Program-made: the position numbers and the translations under genes
Source: Pseudoxanthomonas sp. Root630
Lineage (GTDB): Bacteria > Pseudomonadota > Gammaproteobacteria > Xanthomonadales > Xanthomonadaceae
Assembly (NCBI RefSeq): GCF_001427585.1
Contig: NZ_LMGY01000012.1
Coordinates: 184,001 to 248,000, forward strand
Reading direction: 5' to 3'
Length of the DNA: 64,000 nt
Shown here: positions 60,371 through 64,000 of the stretch, one piece after another
How the letters are laid out: each line of letters starts with the position of its first letter
Numbering within the stretch: the stretch's first letter is position 1
The notes under the pieces: model-generated
What the model saw: the letters and a program-made list of their open reading frames with translations, nothing else
Database searches by the model: none
Told to the model about the DNA's origin: nothing

Positions 60371-60649
60371 ATGGAAATCAAATCCGACAACCCCGAACAC
60401 GGCTTCCAGTTCCCCGGCACCTTCGAGCTCAGCGCGATGGGCACCGCGGGCACCGGCCTGGAGACCGAACTGCCGCGCCTGCTGGAATCGGCTGGCGTGG
60501 AGGTCCTGCACGAAGACATCAGCTGGAAGCACTCGAGCAACGGCAAGTACGTGTCGGTGCGCATCCGCTTCCGTGCCGAGGACCGCGCCCAGTACGACGC
60601 TGCGCACAACGCGCTGCGCGACCATCCGGAAGTGAAGTGGACGCTGTGA
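60371..60649 (+). CDS. ybeD: YbeD/DUF493-family protein
   Basis: This encodes 92 residues. The family pattern is [13 protein letters not shown] at the start, a central [15 protein letters not shown] and a C-terminal [11 protein letters not shown]. It has a ferredoxin-like (ACT-related) fold, with a suggested regulatory role near lipoate synthesis. The position between dacA and lipB is conserved. The stop overlaps the lipB start region. Confidence 0.93.
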   Translation: MEIKSDNPEHGFQFPGTFELSAMGTAGTGLETELPRLLESAGVEVLHEDISWKHSSNGKYVSVRIRFRAEDRAQYDAAHNALRDHPEVKWTL

Positions 60650-61305
60650 GCGCGCCCTGCATCGTCCGCGAACTCGGTCGCCAGCCGTACGAACCGGTGT
60701 GGCGCGCCATGCAGCGCTTCACCGATGCGCGCACCGATGCCACCGTCGACGAACTGTGGCTGGTCGAGCACGACCCCGTCTTCACCCTCGGCCAGGCCGG
60801 CAAGGACGAGCACGTGCTCGCGCCGGGCGACATCCCGGTGGTGCATGTCGATCGCGGCGGCCAGGTGACCTACCACGGCCCCGGCCAGATCGTGGCGTAT
60901 CCGCTGTTCGACCTGAAGCGCCTGAAGGTCGGCGTGCGCGATTACGTCTGCAAGATCGAACAGGCGATGATCGACACGCTGGCCGAATGGAACATCCACG
61001 CCGAACGCAAGGACGGCGCCCCCGGCGTCTATGTCGCCGGCGCGAAGATCGGCGCACTCGGCATCCGCGTGCGCCGCGGCTGCACCTTCCACGGCCTGGC
61101 GTTCAACATCGCGATGGACCTGGAGCCGTTCCATCGCATCAATCCCTGCGGTTACCAGGGGCTGCAGGTGGTTTCGCTGGCCGATCTCGGCGGCCCGGCC
61201 GGCATGGACCAGGTGAAGCCGGTGCTGCTGAGCCACATGGCGGACCAGTTCGGCCTGTCCCTGCAGCACGAAGCCGACCTGCCGGACCTGTCGCAGGCGG
61301 CATGA
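60646..61305 (+). CDS. lipB: lipoyl(octanoyl) transferase
   Basis: This encodes 219 residues from GTG 60646, overlapping ybeD by 4 bp; GTG 60637 would add three residues. It transfers octanoyl from ACP to lipoyl domains. Signature [20 protein letters not shown] is present, as are the [14 protein letters not shown] region with its catalytic Lys and [20 protein letters not shown] with the catalytic Cys. lipA, its usual partner, is not downstream; a repeat element and glnE follow. Confidence 0.96.
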   Translation: MSAPCIVRELGRQPYEPVWRAMQRFTDARTDATVDELWLVEHDPVFTLGQAGKDEHVLAPGDIPVVHVDRGGQVTYHGPGQIVAYPLFDLKRLKVGVRDYVCKIEQAMIDTLAEWNIHAERKDGAPGVYVAGAKIGALGIRVRRGCTFHGLAFNIAMDLEPFHRINPCGYQGLQVVSLADLGGPAGMDQVKPVLLSHMADQFGLSLQHEADLPDLSQAA

Positions 61306-61315
61306 TCCCGGCTCG

Positions 61316-61464
61316 TTGTAGGAGCGACGTAAGTCGCGACCGCACGACTGGGCAGCCAGCGGAAGTGAAGGGAAGGCAAGCGCATGTGCGCTGACTAGAG
61401 GCGCCCTGACCGTAGTCCGATGCCGTGTCGTGGTCCGCGGTCGCGACTTACGTCGCTCCTACAA
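61316..61464. repeat. 28-bp perfect inverted repeat pair (GTAGGAGCGACGT type)
   Basis: Arms 61316-61343 and 61437-61464 are perfect inverse copies beginning TTGTAGGAGCGACGTAAGTC. They are separated by 93 nt of unrelated sequence. Each arm has the internal palindrome GCGAC...GTCGC. The element fills most of the gap between lipB and glnE. It is the same family as the pair at 23674-23747. Confidence 0.88.
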
Positions 61465-61495
61465 CAGTCCGGATCGCATGCCACAATCCGTCGCC

Positions 61496-64000
61496 ATGAA
61501 CGACGCGAACCTGTCCCTCGATGCCGAACGCGATGCGCTGACTGACCGCGGCCTGGCGCGACTGCGCGCCGCGTCGGCGGACTCGGACGCACTGCTGGCC
61601 GACGCAGGCAACGTCGGCCGCGTTTCGCGCGTGATCGCCGCCAGCGATTTCGCGCTGGAAACCCTGCGCCGGCAGCCCGACCTGCTCGCGGCCCTGCTTC
61701 GCGACGACGGCGCTGCGCCGTGGCCGGTGCCCGTGCTGGTCGCGGACAACACCGCGCAATGGCCCGTACTGTTGCGTCGTTACCGCACGGCCGAATCCAC
61801 GCGCCTGGTATGGCGCGACGTGCATGGCCTGGACACCGTGGACGACACGCTGGCCGGCACCACGCGCCTGGCCGAGGTCTGCCTGCAGACCGCACTCGAT
61901 GCGCTGGAAGTCGAATTCGCGCAACGCCACGGCGTGGTGCGTGCAGCCGATGGCAGTGCGCAGCGACTGGTGGTGTTCGGCCTGGGCAAGCTGGGCGGCG
62001 GCGAGCTGAATTTTTCCTCCGACATCGACCTGGTCTACGCCTATCCGCAAGGCGGCGATTCCACGCCTGCCCCCGCGCAGGCGGGGGGCGCGCGTTCGCT
62101 CGCGGCCGAGGACTACTTCATGCGGCTGGGCCAGCGCCTGGCGAAGCTGCTGGACGAACCCACGGCGGAGGGCTTCTGCCACCGCGTCGACCTGCGCCTT
62201 CGGCCGTTCGGCAACGCCGGGCGCGTGGCGCTGTCGTTCGCCGGCATGGACCAGTACTTCCAGCGCGAGGGACGCGACTGGGAGCGCTACGCCTGGTTGA
62301 AGGCGCGGGCCGTGGCCGGCGACATCGAGGCGGGCGAGCAATGGCTGGAGTCGCTGCGGCCCTTCGTCTACCGGCGCTACCTGGACTACACCGCGCTCGA
62401 TGGCCTGCGCGAAATGAAGGCCGCCATCGCCGCCGAAGTCGCGCGCCGCGAACTGGCCGACGACATCAAGCGCGGCCCGGGCGGCATCCGCGAGATCGAA
62501 TTCCTCGTGCAGGCGTTGCAGCTCATCCGTGGCGGGCGCGAAGCAGCGCTGCGCGAACGGCGCCTGCGCGTGGCGTTGCCGGCGCTGGTGGCGACCCGGC
62601 AGGTCTCGCCGGAGGAAGGCGAGATGCTCGCGGGAGCCTATCGCTTCCTGCGCCGCCTGGAGAACCGCCTGCAGATGCTGCGCGACGCGCAGACCCATGC
62701 GTTGCCGGAGGCGGCACTGGACCGCCATCGCATCGCGCGCGGGCTGGACTATCCGGACTGGGACGCACTGCGCGCCGCGCTGGACGTGCAGCGCGAACGC
62801 GTCTCCGCGGAGTTCGCGGAGCTGCTCGCGCCGCGCCAGCGCGATGCCGAGCCGGGCGCGCTGGCGCTGTACTGGCGCGCGTTGCCGGAAGGAGGCGATG
62901 CGTCGCCGCTCGCGTCATCGGGGTTCACCGATCCGGGCAGTGCGGACAACGCGCTGCGTGAGTTCGCGCAATCCAGCGGCGTGCGCGCGCTGTCCGACGG
63001 TGCGCGCGCGCGGCTTGATCGTGTCGTCCCGTCGCTGCTGGACGCCTGCGTGCGCTCGCGCCAGCCCGATGCCGCGCTGCGCCGCGTGTTGCCGCTGCTG
63101 CAGGCGATCCTGCGTCGTGCCAGTTACCTCGCCCTGCTCGACGAACAGCCGAGTGCGCTGGCGCGCCTGGTCGACGTGTTGGCGCGCAGCGCACTGCTGG
63201 CCGAACGGCTCGCGCAGTACCCGTTGTTGCTGGACGAACTGCTGGACACGCGCGTGGCCGGGCCGATGCCCGACCGTGGCGAGCTGCGTGCCGAATGCGA
63301 GGCGGCACTGCTCGAAGACGATCCGGAAGCCTGCCTGCGGGTCTTGAACGAGCGGCGGCTCGCGTTGAGCTTCCGCGTGGCGCTGGCCGCGCTGGACGGT
63401 CGCCAGGCGGCGCGCGACAGCGTGCGCCAGTTGGCCTGGCTGGCCGACGAGGTGGTCCGCGTGGTGCTGCAGGTGGCGACGCGCGACGTGCTGGCCGCGC
63501 ATGGCCGCGTGCCCGATGGACGCTTCGCGGTGGTCGGCTACGGCAGCCTGGGCGGCGAGGAACTGGGCTTCGGTTCGGACCTCGACCTGGTGTTCCTGTT
63601 CGACGCGCCGGCAGGCGCGGAATCAGATGGCGCGCGCGCGCTGGAAGCGGGGCGCTGGTACGCGCGTCTCGCGCAGAAGATCGTCGCCCTGCTCGGCGCG
63701 GTGACGGCGGCGGGCCGGCTGTACGACGTCGACGTGCGCCTGCGCCCCGATGGCGCGAAAGGGTTGCTGGTGTCGTCGCTGGCGAGTTTCACCGAGTACC
63801 AGCGCGACCGTGCGTGGACCTGGGAACACCAGGCCCTGGTGCGCGCCCGTGCGATGGCCGGCGACTTGTCCTTGCGAGACGCCTTCGAGGAGGTCCGCAG
63901 CCTCACGCTGGCCCATCCGCGGGATGCCGACACCCTGCGCGGCGAGGTGGTGAAGATGCGTGCGCGCATGCGCGCCGAACTCGACCGCAGCGATGCCGCG
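61496..64000 (+). CDS. glnE: glutamine synthetase adenylyltransferase/deadenylase (3' end outside window)
   Basis: There are 835 codons from ATG 61496 to the window edge without a stop; the family is about 930-960 residues, so the last ~100 are missing. It adds and removes AMP on glutamine synthetase in response to nitrogen status. Two nucleotidyltransferase domains are visible: [20 protein letters not shown] (~160-180) and [20 protein letters not shown] (~679-698). They correspond to the deadenylylating and adenylylating halves. A short Pro/Ala insert near residue ~193 coincides with a CCCCCGC/GCGGGGG hairpin. A CACAAT box lies 8 nt before the start. Confidence 0.95.
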   Translation, partial: MNDANLSLDAERDALTDRGLARLRAASADSDALLADAGNVGRVSRVIAASDFALETLRRQPDLLAALLRDDGAAPWPVPVLVADNTAQWPVLLRRYRTAESTRLVWRDVHGLDTVDDTLAGTTRLAEVCLQTALDALEVEFAQRHGVVRAADGSAQRLVVFGLGKLGGGELNFSSDIDLVYAYPQGGDSTPAPAQAGGARSLAAEDYFMRLGQRLAKLLDEPTAEGFCHRVDLRLRPFGNAGRVALSFAGMDQYFQREGRDWERYAWLKARAVAGDIEAGEQWLESLRPFVYRRYLDYTALDGLREMKAAIAAEVARRELADDIKRGPGGIREIEFLVQALQLIRGGREAALRERRLRVALPALVATRQVSPEEGEMLAGAYRFLRRLENRLQMLRDAQTHALPEAALDRHRIARGLDYPDWDALRAALDVQRERVSAEFAELLAPRQRDAEPGALALYWRALPEGGDASPLASSGFTDPGSADNALREFAQSSGVRALSDGARARLDRVVPSLLDACVRSRQPDAALRRVLPLLQAILRRASYLALLDEQPSALARLVDVLARSALLAERLAQYPLLLDELLDTRVAGPMPDRGELRAECEAALLEDDPEACLRVLNERRLALSFRVALAALDGRQAARDSVRQLAWLADEVVRVVLQVATRDVLAAHGRVPDGRFAVVGYGSLGGEELGFGSDLDLVFLFDAPAGAESDGARALEAGRWYARLAQKIVALLGAVTAAGRLYDVDVRLRPDGAKGLLVSSLASFTEYQRDRAWTWEHQALVRARAMAGDLSLRDAFEEVRSLTLAHPRDADTLRGEVVKMRARMRAELDRSDAA

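Noticed and set aside
62070..62087. CCCCCGC/GCGGGGG hairpin inside glnE as an inserted repeat
   Set aside because: Only 7 bp and within a surface loop that varies in length in GlnE proteins, so insertion is not shown.

Overview
The window is chromosomal DNA of a high-GC gammaproteobacterium. Gene content and order point to the Xanthomonadaceae/Lysobacteraceae, with a Pseudoxanthomonas-, Stenotrophomonas- or Xanthomonas-like genome. Three blocks support this: lptM-dapF-DUF484-xerC-hslV-hslU; mreB-mreC-mreD-mrdA-rodA-mltB-rlpA-dacA leading to ybeD-lipB; and an algR-type regulator beside hemC. GTAG-type palindromic repeats between genes fit the same group. No tRNA, rRNA, CRISPR array, prophage or insertion sequence was seen. 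Genus-level placement is inference.

Bases 1-1950 hold the end of a sulfotransferase gene and two unrecognised envelope proteins. Bases 1964-13948 form the most distinctive region, a carbohydrate-utilisation locus. It has a GH30 glycosidase and a polysaccharide deacetylase on the minus strand, a divergent LacI-family regulator, a large Caulobacter-type TonB-dependent receptor, and then a tight cassette of flavin-dependent halogenase, SapC-family protein, JmjC/cupin_8-like protein and second halogenase. Near-identical TGACA-rCGC-TGTCA palindromes overlap sigma70-like promoters in front of both the GH30 gene and the receptor, so the two arms look like one LacI regulon. What the halogenase/SapC/cupin cassette does is not explained by the sequence.

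Bases 13981-29235 are mixed: a sirtuin, a PAS-GAF-GGDEF-EAL c-di-GMP protein, a lipoprotein with a TonB C-terminal domain, an esterase, an orphan LytTR response regulator with hemC, a DUF481 outer-membrane protein, a small lipoprotein, a WYL regulator, a lipocalin, and two tandem prolyl-oligopeptidase-family proteases.

Bases 29456-34779 are the conserved lptM-dapF-xerC-hslVU block. Bases 34874-48154 hold PhnA, an SDR/DoxX fusion, a nucleoside deaminase, two tandem secreted M6-like metalloproteases, ubiE, an M1 lipoprotein aminopeptidase operon, a MASE1-GGDEF cyclase and an adenosine-kinase-like PfkB protein. Bases 48481-58165 are the rod-shape and peptidoglycan cluster. Bases 58225-64000 hold an EamA transporter, a CsgG-like protein, ybeD, lipB and the first 835 codons of glnE.

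Several non-coding patterns stand out. At least seven genes carry a -10-like hexamer ending 6-7 nt before the start codon and have no Shine-Dalgarno sequence, which suggests leaderless transcripts. Several families of inverted repeats sit between genes, and one has been absorbed in frame into the 3' end of mrdA. Intrinsic terminators recur with a shared TTCTTCGTTTC-like tail.
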